DNA of 64,000 nucleotides, taken from the NCBI GenBank assembly GCA_029565675.1, contig JAKQNP010000021.1:1-64000 (forward strand), written 5' to 3'. The stretch's first letter is position 1; the number at the start of each line of letters is the position of its first letter. The position numbers and the translations under genes are program-made. Origin of the DNA: a bacterium. Lineage in GTDB: Bacteria > Zhuqueibacterota > Zhuqueibacteria > Residuimicrobiales > Oceaniaggregativiventaceae. Under the pieces are notes generated by a model. That model did no database searches. It worked only from the letters and a program-made list of their open reading frames with translations, and had not been told where the DNA came from. Shown here in pieces: positions 8,561-16,070 of the stretch.

Positions 8561-9943
8561 CTACCTATTCGATGAAGCGATTGGATCTCTCTGGCTATTG
8601 AATTTATCCAGCTTGCTCTTCAGGGTGGTGCGCGGCAGTTTTAAGAGTCTGGCGGCGGCGCTGATGTTGTTGCCGGTTTTCGCCATAGCCCGCTGAATGA
8701 TTTCGCGCTCGTGTGCGTTCATGTACTCATCGAACGGCGGGATCGATGCGGTCATTTTGTCCGCCGATGATTCGAACGGTTTTTTTTGTGCTGCGCCGGG
8801 CTGTTCAGACGGAAATTGCAGCAAATCGACATTTTGCGGCAATGCCAGCATCCGCTGAACCGAATTCTCCAATTCACGCACATTGCCTGGCCAATGATAG
8901 CCCATCATCTTTTGCATCTGCTCACGGTTGATCTGCAAATCCTTTTCGCTGTGTTGGTATTTTTTGATGAAATGGTCGATCAGCAATGGCAGGTCTTCGA
9001 TATGCTCGCGCAACGGCGGCAGGTCGATCGTGAGGATATTCAAACGGTAATAGAGGTCTTCGCGAAACTGTCCTTGATTCACCATTTTGCCCAGGTCGAT
9101 TTTGGTCGCGCAAACCACGCGAAAATCCACCGGAATGGTCTGCTGGCCGCCGATCGGTTGAATCTCCCGTTCCTGCAAGACGCGCAGCAATTTGACCTGC
9201 AAATGGACAGGCAAATCGTCGATGTCGTCGATGAACAGCGTCCCCCCGTGCGCCCGTTCGATGTAACCTTGATGACGCCTGAAAGCGCCGGTGAAGGCGC
9301 CTTTTTCATGACCAAAGAGCTCGCTCTCGAGCAGGCTCTCCGGCAAAACCGCGCAGTTGATGGCGATGAAGGGTCCCTTGTGGCGTTCGCTGAATTGGTG
9401 CAGAAATCTCGCCACCAGCTCTTTGCCGGTTCCGCTTTCGCCCTTGATCATGACGGTGTGGTCGGTGATCGCAACTGAGCGCAGGGTTGCGACCAATTTT
9501 TGCATGACGGTTGAATTGCCGATGATTTCCCGATCTTCATAACGGGTAATGCGTTTTTTTAATTGCTTGTTTTCATGCAGGATTTCATGCAATTGCCTGA
9601 TGTTTTTCAACATGCTCAGCAGTTTATCCGGCGCAAACGGCTTGGTCAAATAGTCGTAGGCGCCGAGTTTCAGCGCTGTTACCGCTGTTTCGACTGTCCC
9701 GTAGCCGGTGATGACGATGACCGTGCTTTCTTTGTTCTTCTCCCTGGCGGTCTTGACGATTTCCAGTCCGTTTATATCGGGCAGCCGCAAATCGGTGATC
9801 ACCACTTCGAAATGATCCTCTTCGAGCCATTCGAGCCCCTCGTTGCCATTTTCGCATGCAATCGCATTGTACCCCTCTTTTTTCAGGGTGTCGCTCAAGG
9901 CAATGCGGGACATCTTGTCGTCTTCAACCAACAGTATCTTCAT
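8561..9943 (-). CDS. Sigma-54-dependent response regulator (NtrC family)
   Basis: A 460-residue enhancer-binding activator. The receiver domain (1-120) has the acidic pair E7/D8/D9, phospho-acceptor D51 (VITDLRLPD), T79 and K101. The AAA+ domain (about 138-370) has Walker A GESGTGKE (168-175), the sigma-54 contact loop GAFTGA (215-220) and Walker B LFIDDID. A Fis-type HTH (about 424-446, ISAAARLLKLPRTTLKSKL) binds DNA. The ATG overlaps the kinase stop by 4 bp, so the pair is translationally coupled. The likely target is the sigma-54-type promoter at 12470, which has palindromes upstream and lies just beyond the other end of this operon. Its input is the membrane kinase next door. Confidence 0.95.
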   Translation of the reverse strand: MKILLVEDDKMSRIALSDTLKKEGYNAIACENGNEGLEWLEEDHFEVVITDLRLPDINGLEIVKTAREKNKESTVIVITGYGTVETAVTALKLGAYDYLTKPFAPDKLLSMLKNIRQLHEILHENKQLKKRITRYEDREIIGNSTVMQKLVATLRSVAITDHTVMIKGESGTGKELVARFLHQFSERHKGPFIAINCAVLPESLLESELFGHEKGAFTGAFRRHQGYIERAHGGTLFIDDIDDLPVHLQVKLLRVLQEREIQPIGGQQTIPVDFRVVCATKIDLGKMVNQGQFREDLYYRLNILTIDLPPLREHIEDLPLLIDHFIKKYQHSEKDLQINREQMQKMMGYHWPGNVRELENSVQRMLALPQNVDLLQFPSEQPGAAQKKPFESSADKMTASIPPFDEYMNAHEREIIQRAMAKTGNNISAAARLLKLPRTTLKSKLDKFNSQRDPIASSNR

Positions 9944-11397
9944 CGGTTTTCCTCGATCGGTAGTGTGACCTGGAAGGAGGTGCCGATCCCGACGGTGCTC
10001 TGTACCTGAATCGCACCGCCATGCATCTCGACGATGCCGAGAGTGACGGATAAACCGAGACCGGTCCCACGGCCCTCCTCCTTGGTGGTAAAAAACGGGT
10101 CGAATATCTTGTCGAGATTTTTATCTGCAATTCCGCAGCCGGTATCGGCGATTGTAAAACCAATGGTATGGTCGTTTTCAGTTGCGGTGGTGATGGTGAT
10201 CTTGCCATCCGCCTCAAAACTGTCCAACGCGTTGAGAAGCAGATTCATCAGCACTTCCTGGATGAGATGCGGATCGGCTTCGATAAGGGGCAACTGGCTC
10301 TCCAGGTGCATTTCGAGCAGGATCCGGCTTTGCTCGATCCGGAATTGCAGCAGCGACAGCACCATGTTGATCTGTTCATTCAAATTGATTTTGGTGACTT
10401 GTTTGGCTTGCTGGTGGGAAAATCCCAGGAGCTTTTGCACGATGAGGGCGATGTGGTCGATCCCCTCATTGGCAAGCGCCAAGTAGCGCACCATTTGCGG
10501 CAGGTTGTGCGGTTCTTTTTCGATGGCATAGAGGCAGCTTTTCAGGCCGTGCAGCGGGTTGTTGATTTCGTGCGCAACGCCGGAAGCCAATCTGCCGATG
10601 GACGCCAATTTTTCGGCCTGGTGCATCTGTTTCTGCGCTTGCAACAGCTGTTTCCTGGATTGGCGGAGACGGTTGGTCATTTTTTCGAAATTGGTCACGA
10701 GAAAACCGATTTCGTCGTCACTGGCCGGCATCTGCATGGGGGCCATGTTGTTCAGATCAAAGTCGTTCATTTCAGCGACAAGCTGGCTCAACGATCGGGT
10801 CAAACGGTCGATGCGAAAATAGATCGCCGTCATCACAATCGCAATAAAGAGGATGGTGAATGAAAAGAGGGTAAAGAAGAGCTGGTTGAGTTTATGGCGC
10901 ATCGTATCGGCATCGAACCCCATCCTGAGCAGTCCCCACGACTTGCTGTGGATCTGCAAAGGCAGTTTGACCTCCAGGATCCAGCCGTAAATTTCAGATT
11001 GATAAATAGTCAAAGCCGATTCCGCCGGATCGACAAGAAGTTTTCCGGTCTTTTCGTTTTCCAGATCGATATTGCTGTAATCGCTGCGAACAACGGCATG
11101 ACCGTTTTGATCATAAAGCTCGATGAATTTAACCTGGTCGTTTTTTGCCATAAAATTGTGAATATGGTTTTCGATAAGACCCTCGGCTTGCAGCAGACCG
11201 CTCTCCTGGTAAATCAACGCATCGAGAATGTAGAGGGAAAAGGTTTGTGCAATCGATAGAGCGTTCCGCCGCTGGTTCTCCACAATCAATGATCGCCATT
11301 GATACAGCACGCTGATCGAAATCAATATCAGCAGGATGATGATCAACAAACCGAGAAAAATCAGGATGCGTGTCTTCAGGCTCTTCATCTGTATCAC
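9940..11397 (-). CDS. Membrane sensor histidine kinase
   Basis: A 485-residue kinase. Transmembrane helices at about 12-32 and 173-193 bracket a periplasmic sensor of about 140 residues (dCache/PAS-like size). Then come a HAMP linker (about 194-250), HisKA with H276 (GVAHEINNPLHG), and HATPase_c with N389, DTGCGI (418-423) and GRGTGLGLS (442-450). The GTG start at 11397 has GAGGAG 5 nt upstream and overlaps the stop of the PhnD-like gene. The order binding protein, kinase, regulator implies that a periplasmic ligand complex is presented to this kinase, which then phosphorylates D51 of the NtrC-type partner. The ligand is not known. Confidence 0.94.
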   Translation of the reverse strand: MIQMKSLKTRILIFLGLLIIILLILISISVLYQWRSLIVENQRRNALSIAQTFSLYILDALIYQESGLLQAEGLIENHIHNFMAKNDQVKFIELYDQNGHAVVRSDYSNIDLENEKTGKLLVDPAESALTIYQSEIYGWILEVKLPLQIHSKSWGLLRMGFDADTMRHKLNQLFFTLFSFTILFIAIVMTAIYFRIDRLTRSLSQLVAEMNDFDLNNMAPMQMPASDDEIGFLVTNFEKMTNRLRQSRKQLLQAQKQMHQAEKLASIGRLASGVAHEINNPLHGLKSCLYAIEKEPHNLPQMVRYLALANEGIDHIALIVQKLLGFSHQQAKQVTKINLNEQINMVLSLLQFRIEQSRILLEMHLESQLPLIEADPHLIQEVLMNLLLNALDSFEADGKITITTATENDHTIGFTIADTGCGIADKNLDKIFDPFFTTKEEGRGTGLGLSVTLGIVEMHGGAIQVQSTVGIGTSFQVTLPIEENR

Positions 11398-12326
11398 GGC
11401 AGCTCCTCGGAAGCAGTCAAAATGGATTCCATCTGGTCATAATCGGTGTCCTGCGCGATGGTAAATCCAAAGAAAAATTCCGGATCCCAATTTTTGACTA
11501 TTTTTTTATCCTCCGGATTGCGAATGTCGATTTTGAGCAGCGCTGTTTTCATCGCGTTGCTGATGGTGGAATCCAGATCGCTTTTGACGATTATCGGAGA
11601 ACCGGGGATTGGATCTGAGACTGCGAGAATGCGGATGCCTTTGTTGGTGAACTCCTCGGCGACCCGGTCTTTGACTGCCCCTGCATCGAAATTGCCGCGC
11701 AACACCTCATAGATGACGGTGTGGTGAAATCCAAAATAGTGCACCGAGTCCAGGTCGCTTGCCCTGAGTCCATGTTCCTGCAGAGCCACTTTCAGCACCC
11801 AATTGCCGGAAAACGAGAGCGGTGAGGGCAGCGCCAGCCGTTTGCCGGCCAGATCGGCGATCGACTGGATCGGGCTGTCGGCGCGGGTAACCAGCACCGA
11901 ATGGAAATAGGGCTGGAATTGACTGTTGAGAGGCTTGAGAAGGCATTTGATGGGATGGCTTTGGCGCGCTTGCAGGTAGAGAAAAGTCCCCAGAAATGCT
12001 GCCTGAATGTCGCCGCGATCGAGTTGCGAAATGGTTTCTTCATACGAGCTGCTCAAGCGCAAGGCAAATTGATAGGGCGTGGCGTCGCTGAGATAGTCCA
12101 TGATCGGCTGATAGCCTTCATAGATCAGGTTGGGAGAAAAACGGGAGATCACGCCGACATAGACTGTGTCTTTTACCGCTCTATCGCCGTTGCTTTCAGC
12201 CAAGGATGGTACGGCGGTGTCGACTGAACTGATGTCCATGATCGAGCGATAGATCAGCGCGCTGAGAGCGATGAAGAGCAGCGAGAGGCCTGAGATAAGA
12301 ATGGCGAAAGGAGATTTCATCTGCAT
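11394..12326 (-). CDS. PhnD-like periplasmic binding protein, probable sensor component
   Basis: A 310-residue protein of the phosphonate/phosphite-binding (PhnD) superfamily. A hydrophobic N-terminal segment (about 8-28) has no clear cleavage site and may act as an anchor. The binding fold follows, with YVGVISRFSPNLIYEGYQPIMDYL, LDRGDIQAAFLGTFLYL, DLAGKRLALPSPLSFSGNW, VLRGNFDAGAVKD and a late SDPIPGSPIIVKSDL. No permease or ATPase adjoins it in this operon; it is fused by a 4-bp overlap to the kinase gene, so a sensory rather than transport role is likely. Known PhnD-type proteins bind oxyanions such as phosphonate, phosphite or phosphate; the specificity here is inferred only from the phosphate genes across the divergent promoter. 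Confidence 0.86.
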   Translation of the reverse strand: MQMKSPFAILISGLSLLFIALSALIYRSIMDISSVDTAVPSLAESNGDRAVKDTVYVGVISRFSPNLIYEGYQPIMDYLSDATPYQFALRLSSSYEETISQLDRGDIQAAFLGTFLYLQARQSHPIKCLLKPLNSQFQPYFHSVLVTRADSPIQSIADLAGKRLALPSPLSFSGNWVLKVALQEHGLRASDLDSVHYFGFHHTVIYEVLRGNFDAGAVKDRVAEEFTNKGIRILAVSDPIPGSPIIVKSDLDSTISNAMKTALLKIDIRNPEDKKIVKNWDPEFFFGFTIAQDTDYDQMESILTASEELP

Positions 12327-12334
12327 TTTTTATT

Positions 12335-12364
12335 AATATAGCGCAGAACAAGGTGAAAAGTCAA
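12335..12364 (-). promoter_or_regulatory. Sigma-70-type promoter for the sensor operon
   Basis: On the minus strand TTGACT and TATATT are 18 bp apart, each matching five of six consensus bases. The -10 ends about 9 bp before the ATG at 12326, so the transcript would be leaderless or nearly so. That fits the absence of a ribosome site there. Confidence 0.6.
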
Positions 12365-12371
12365 GATAATT

Positions 12372-12427
12372 GTCGAAATTTCGTCGGTTCGATTGTGAAT
12401 TAACGGTTGATTTGACGAAATTTCGTC
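12372..12427. promoter_or_regulatory. Paired palindromes, candidate activator-binding sites
   Basis: GTCGAAATTTCGTC (12372-12385, near-perfect) and GACGAAATTTCGTC (12414-12427, perfect 14-bp palindrome) have centres 42 bp apart, four helical turns. They lie about 45-100 bp upstream of the sigma-54-type promoter, the normal place for enhancer sites of an NtrC-family protein such as the one encoded at 8561-9943. Confidence 0.65.
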
Positions 12428-12469
12428 GGATCAACGGCTAAAAATAAAGGAGTTAGACTGTCCCACCAG

Positions 12470-12485
12470 TGGCATGGAATTTGCG
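12470..12485 (+). promoter_or_regulatory. Sigma-54-type (-24/-12) promoter
   Basis: TGGCATGGAATTTGCG matches the TGGCAC-N5-TTGC consensus, with GG (12471-12472) and GC (12483-12484) separated by exactly 10 bp. Transcription would start near 12496, just before the AAGGAG ribosome site of the 12517 gene. Confidence 0.72.
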
Positions 12486-12516
12486 CTGGAAGCAGCAACT
12501 TAAAGAAGGAGCGTCT

Positions 12517-13143
12517 ATGGCAGAGATCAAACCTCGTTTCGAATTCCGCGCCTTTGCGCAAAATTTCGGCATCGTTGAGCAAAAGATGCGGGCACTTGGC
12601 CCGGTCGAGCAAATCCGCGAGAGCCTGGAAATCTACATCATGTCTGCCGGCAACAATGAGAACAACTGCAAAATTCGCAACAATTTGATGGACATCAAGG
12701 TGTTTGTCCAGAATCAAAAGGGGCTGGAGCAATGGAATCCGCGTATGAAGGGCGAATTCCCGATGTCGGTCGAGGTGATCCGCAAGGAGGTCTTTCCGGC
12801 CTTTGGTGTGACGATGCCGGACTTGAAACGGGATGTCTATACTCTGTCGCAATACATCGATGAGATCATCAAACCGCATCCTGATCTGGCGGCAGTCAAT
12901 GTCTTCAAGCGACGAATGGGTTTTACCATCAACGGTTGCATCGCCGAGTTGGCCGATGTCTATATCAATGGCGCCAAAATCATGACCGCCAATCTGGAGT
13001 CAGTGGATATCGACGCCATCCTCGCGGCAAAAAAAATGGTCGCTTTGAGCGATTACGAGAATGTCAATTATCTGCTCGCCATCAAGCGAGTCATCGGTAT
13101 GGAGCCATTGGCCGAATCATCGTTCTATCGGGTGAAATTGTAA
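12517..13143 (+). CDS. Unknown protein, possibly a divergent CYTH-like domain
   Basis: A 208-residue cytoplasmic protein, the first gene behind the sigma-54-type promoter. The ATG at 12517 follows GAAGGAG by 5 nt; an earlier in-frame start at 12469 would overlap the promoter. I do not recognise the family with certainty. Its N-terminal half follows the strand order of a CYTH tunnel fold: RFEFRAF (7-13), RESLEIYIM (34-42), CKIRNNLMDIK (51-61) and EVI, with charged residues pointing the same way as in the true CYTH protein encoded 22 bp downstream. The canonical ExExK is replaced by E-F-R. A diverged triphosphate- or polyphosphate-binding paralogue is a reasonable guess; structure comparison would decide. 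Confidence 0.6.
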   Translation: MAEIKPRFEFRAFAQNFGIVEQKMRALGPVEQIRESLEIYIMSAGNNENNCKIRNNLMDIKVFVQNQKGLEQWNPRMKGEFPMSVEVIRKEVFPAFGVTMPDLKRDVYTLSQYIDEIIKPHPDLAAVNVFKRRMGFTINGCIAELADVYINGAKIMTANLESVDIDAILAAKKMVALSDYENVNYLLAIKRVIGMEPLAESSFYRVKL

Positions 13144-13165
13144 ATCCAACAACGAGGCGATCTTT

Positions 13166-13633
13166 ATGGCAAAGGAAATCGAACGCAAATTTTTGGTCAA
13201 AGGGGAATTCGCTCATCAGGCCCATAAAAAGGTGCGCATCATTCAGGGTTATCTCTCTTCGGTGCCCGAACGAACAGTCCGGGTGCGGGTCAAGGGCGAT
13301 AAAGGCTATCTTACCATCAAGGGGATTGGTAATGCTTCCGGCGCCAGTCGCTTTGAATGGGAAAGAGAGATCCCGCTGCAAGAGGCAGAGGAATTGATGA
13401 AACTCTGTGAACCCGGTGTGATCGACAAAACCCGTTATCAGATCAAAGCAGGGAAATTTGTGTTCGAAGTGGATGAATTTCACGGTGAAAATCAGGGTTT
13501 GATCGTCGCCGAAATCGAATTGACCGATGAGAAAGATTCCTTTGACAAACCCTCCTGGCTGGGCAAAGAGGTCACCGGCGATGAAAAGTACTACAACGCC
13601 ATGTTGATGAAAAAGCCGTATACCCGCTGGTGA
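13166..13633 (+). CDS. CYTH domain protein, probable triphosphate tunnel phosphatase
   Basis: A 155-residue CYTH (triphosphate tunnel metalloenzyme) protein. The ExExK signature is intact at the N-terminus (E4, E6, K8 in KEIERKFLV). It is followed by R39/R41 (TVRVRVKG), K52 (TIKG), R62/E64/E66 (SRFEWERE), DKTRYQIK and EVDEF. Small bacterial members hydrolyse inorganic triphosphate (PPPi) with Mg2+ or Mn2+. This one is the usual single-domain length, about 155 residues, like the Clostridium and Nitrosomonas enzymes. It sits 22 bp after the 12517 gene and upstream of anion and phosphate transporters, which suits a role in phosphate metabolism. Confidence 0.88.
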   Translation: MAKEIERKFLVKGEFAHQAHKKVRIIQGYLSSVPERTVRVRVKGDKGYLTIKGIGNASGASRFEWEREIPLQEAEELMKLCEPGVIDKTRYQIKAGKFVFEVDEFHGENQGLIVAEIELTDEKDSFDKPSWLGKEVTGDEKYYNAMLMKKPYTRW

Positions 13634-13792
13634 GTCATAAAGCATAAGGGCAAAGGCAAATCGAGCAGCTCCTGCATCCGATCCGACGGCCTATCCGGCA
13701 GGGCGAATTTGTCGCAAAATTTTTATCCCCTCTGTTTCCATCTGGCATGATCTGAAATCAGTTCGACGGGGCCTGAAACCCAAAAGGATGCC

Positions 13793-15388
13793 ATGACACC
13801 CTACGATCCTCTGGATATGACAAATTACCGCATCGAGCGGTTGCCGAAACGGCAAAAGACCCGGTTTGAGAAATGGCTTGCCCTGTCCGGCCCATTTCTG
13901 GCTGTTGCTGCATTTATTCTCTTTGGTTTTCTGATCAAACTGGCGTTCCTGCAGGATATCGATCCGACCCAGTTGGTTTCGGAACCGGCCAAAACCGCTT
14001 ACGACAAGCTGGGGTCACTGGGATTTACCCGCAGCAACGAACTCATGCTGGGCATCTTTTTGGCCAGTCTTATTCTTTGGGTCACAGAAGCCATCCCCAA
14101 CTATTTGACCTCGCTGATTCTCATCATTTCTCTGGTACTCAGCGGTGTGTTGGGCGAAAAACAAGCTTACGCTCAATTGGGACACGAAGTGATGTGGCTC
14201 AACATCATGTCGTTCGTGCTGGCGAGCATGTTGGTGACCACGGGAGTGGCAAAGCGTTTTGCGCTCTGGTTCATCCTCAAGTTTGGCAAGAACGCGAGCT
14301 TTATTTTTCTGAGTTTTATCGTGATCAATCTGGTCCTGTCGGCTTTTATCTCAGCCACGACCGCCAAAGCGGCTATCCTGTTGCCGATTTTTATGGTGAT
14401 CGCCGCTATCTATGGCGCGCAGGGAGGGGAGGGCCGCAACAATTTCGGCCGCAGCATTGTTTTGCAGAATCTTTTCCAGATCAATATCGGTGCCGGCGGT
14501 TTCATGACCGGCTCTGGCGCCAATTTGCTGGCCGTTGCCCTGATCAGCGGTGCGATCGGCAGCAAAGTCTTTTTCTCTGACTGGATGGTGGCGATGCTGC
14601 CGATCGTCATCGGCACCATGCTGCTCGGTTATTTTCTGGCGATGAAGGTCTTTTTTCCGTTGTCGCCGGAAAAGCGGTTGCCGCAGATCGAGGGCGGCAT
14701 GCAGCGGCTGCGCGAGGAATACCAGAAACTCGGTCGGGTGGATGTTCAGGAGATCAAAGCGGTTGTCATCTTTATCGCCATCCTCACCATGTGGGCAACC
14801 GATCGCATCCACGGCATCAGCCCAACCGCTGTGGCGTTTGTCGGTGCCATCATCGCCCTGTTGCCGCGCATCGGCATCCTCAACTGGAACGAGGTAGATA
14901 TTCCATGGCATCTCATGCTCTTCTCGGCAGGCGCCTACACGCTGGGAGCAGGCCTTTCGGCAACCGATCTGCCCTCTATCAGTGTCAATGCTTTTTTTGA
15001 CCATGCCGGTATCGGCGACAACACTCCATTTTGGATTCTCTATCTGTTGTTGACCGGCGTTATGCTCTTCAGCGCGCTCGTATTCCAGTCAAAAACCATG
15101 CGCGCAATGATCTTTATCCCCATCGCCATCGGAGTTGCGACTCGTTTTGGCTACAGCGTGCTGAGTCTGGCGCTGCCGGTTGCATTTTTGATCGAGCATG
15201 TCTATGTGTTGCCTTTCAACAGCAAACCAGCAGCCCTGCTCTACGAAACTGACCGCTACAGCCTCGGAGATGCGTTTCGTTTTGGTTTTACGATGATGGT
15301 GATCGCCTGGGTGCTGATCATCATCGCCGGCGAAACCTGGTTCAGAACTCTTGGCATCACCCCGCATGGTGTGTTTGATCTATTCTGA
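13793..15388 (+). CDS. DASS/SLC13-family sodium:anion symporter
   Basis: A 531-residue integral membrane protein with about 11-12 hydrophobic segments. The two DASS-type substrate and sodium loops are recognisable: ISATTAKAAILLP with GSGANLLA in the first half, and VLPFNSKPAALLY in the second. The family carries dicarboxylates, citrate, sulfate or, in some SLC13-like branches, phosphate. The degenerate SNT motifs (SATT, FNSKP) do not allow a choice, though the neighbours suggest an inorganic or phospho-anion. The start ATG has AAGGATG upstream. A 159-bp gap from the CYTH gene leaves room for a separate promoter, but I see none that is clear. Confidence 0.88.
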   Translation: MTPYDPLDMTNYRIERLPKRQKTRFEKWLALSGPFLAVAAFILFGFLIKLAFLQDIDPTQLVSEPAKTAYDKLGSLGFTRSNELMLGIFLASLILWVTEAIPNYLTSLILIISLVLSGVLGEKQAYAQLGHEVMWLNIMSFVLASMLVTTGVAKRFALWFILKFGKNASFIFLSFIVINLVLSAFISATTAKAAILLPIFMVIAAIYGAQGGEGRNNFGRSIVLQNLFQINIGAGGFMTGSGANLLAVALISGAIGSKVFFSDWMVAMLPIVIGTMLLGYFLAMKVFFPLSPEKRLPQIEGGMQRLREEYQKLGRVDVQEIKAVVIFIAILTMWATDRIHGISPTAVAFVGAIIALLPRIGILNWNEVDIPWHLMLFSAGAYTLGAGLSATDLPSISVNAFFDHAGIGDNTPFWILYLLLTGVMLFSALVFQSKTMRAMIFIPIAIGVATRFGYSVLSLALPVAFLIEHVYVLPFNSKPAALLYETDRYSLGDAFRFGFTMMVIAWVLIIIAGETWFRTLGITPHGVFDLF

Positions 15389-15413
15389 GGATTTCATTCA
15401 GCAAAGGTTGATC

Positions 15414-16058
15414 ATGTCACTCTTTTTCATGAAACACAAGCAACTTGAAGCGCAGATCGACGAGTATTATGATGTTCTGATCCAGGGCGGGCTGTTGTTC
15501 AAACAAGGCATCAGGTTTTATCTGCAGGGAAGACTCGACGAGTTTGAAACGCGGTTGCAGGAACTCTGCGCGATGGAAGAAAAGTGCGACGACTTGCGTC
15601 GGCACATCGAAACCAGCCTCTATTCGCACACTCTCATCCCCGAGTCGCGCGGCGATGTGTTGGGCTTACTGGAAAGCTCGGACAAGGTGTTGAACCGGAT
15701 CGCTGAAACGCTGATGCAAATTTCCGTCGAAATCCCGGACATTCCCGACGATCTGGATCCGCTTTACAGCGACCTGGCGGAATATGCCATCGCGACCGTG
15801 GATGGCATGGTGAAAGCCATCCGCGCCTATTTCCGCGACCTGGCGATGGTGCGCGACAACGTCAACAAGGTTTTGTTTTACCGCAAAGAAACCAACAAGA
15901 CAGCAGAGAAATACAAACGCGCAGTATTCCGCCGTGAGCTGCGTTTGAGCCATAAAATTCACCTGCGCTATTTTGCTTATCACGTTGAGCTGATCGCTGA
16001 AGAAGCTGAGGATGTTTGTGACCGTCTGTCCATTGCAACCATCAAACGTTACGTCTAA
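15414..16058 (+). CDS. DUF47 / PhoU-like protein
   Basis: A 214-residue all-helical protein of the DUF47 (Pit-accessory, PhoU-like) family, encoded 12 bp before the Pit permease as is typical. It is hydrophilic with no signal, and shows the family's helical bundle with paired acidic patches (EEKCDDLRRHIE near 55-66 and EEAEDVCDRLS near the C-terminus) expected to bind metal ions. DUF47 proteins regulate the cognate phosphate permease. The ATG at 15414 is chosen over an upstream frame that would overlap the DASS gene. Confidence 0.9.
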   Translation: MSLFFMKHKQLEAQIDEYYDVLIQGGLLFKQGIRFYLQGRLDEFETRLQELCAMEEKCDDLRRHIETSLYSHTLIPESRGDVLGLLESSDKVLNRIAETLMQISVEIPDIPDDLDPLYSDLAEYAIATVDGMVKAIRAYFRDLAMVRDNVNKVLFYRKETNKTAEKYKRAVFRRELRLSHKIHLRYFAYHVELIAEEAEDVCDRLSIATIKRYV

Positions 16059-16070
16059 GAGCTGTTGATC

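Noticed and set aside
8203-8601. 132-codon plus-strand frame
   Set aside because: It begins at the repeat boundary, runs antisense into the regulator gene and shows no family signature or ribosome site.
13740-13770. Second TGGCAT sequence before the DASS gene as a -24 element
   Set aside because: No GC dinucleotide occurs at the required spacing.
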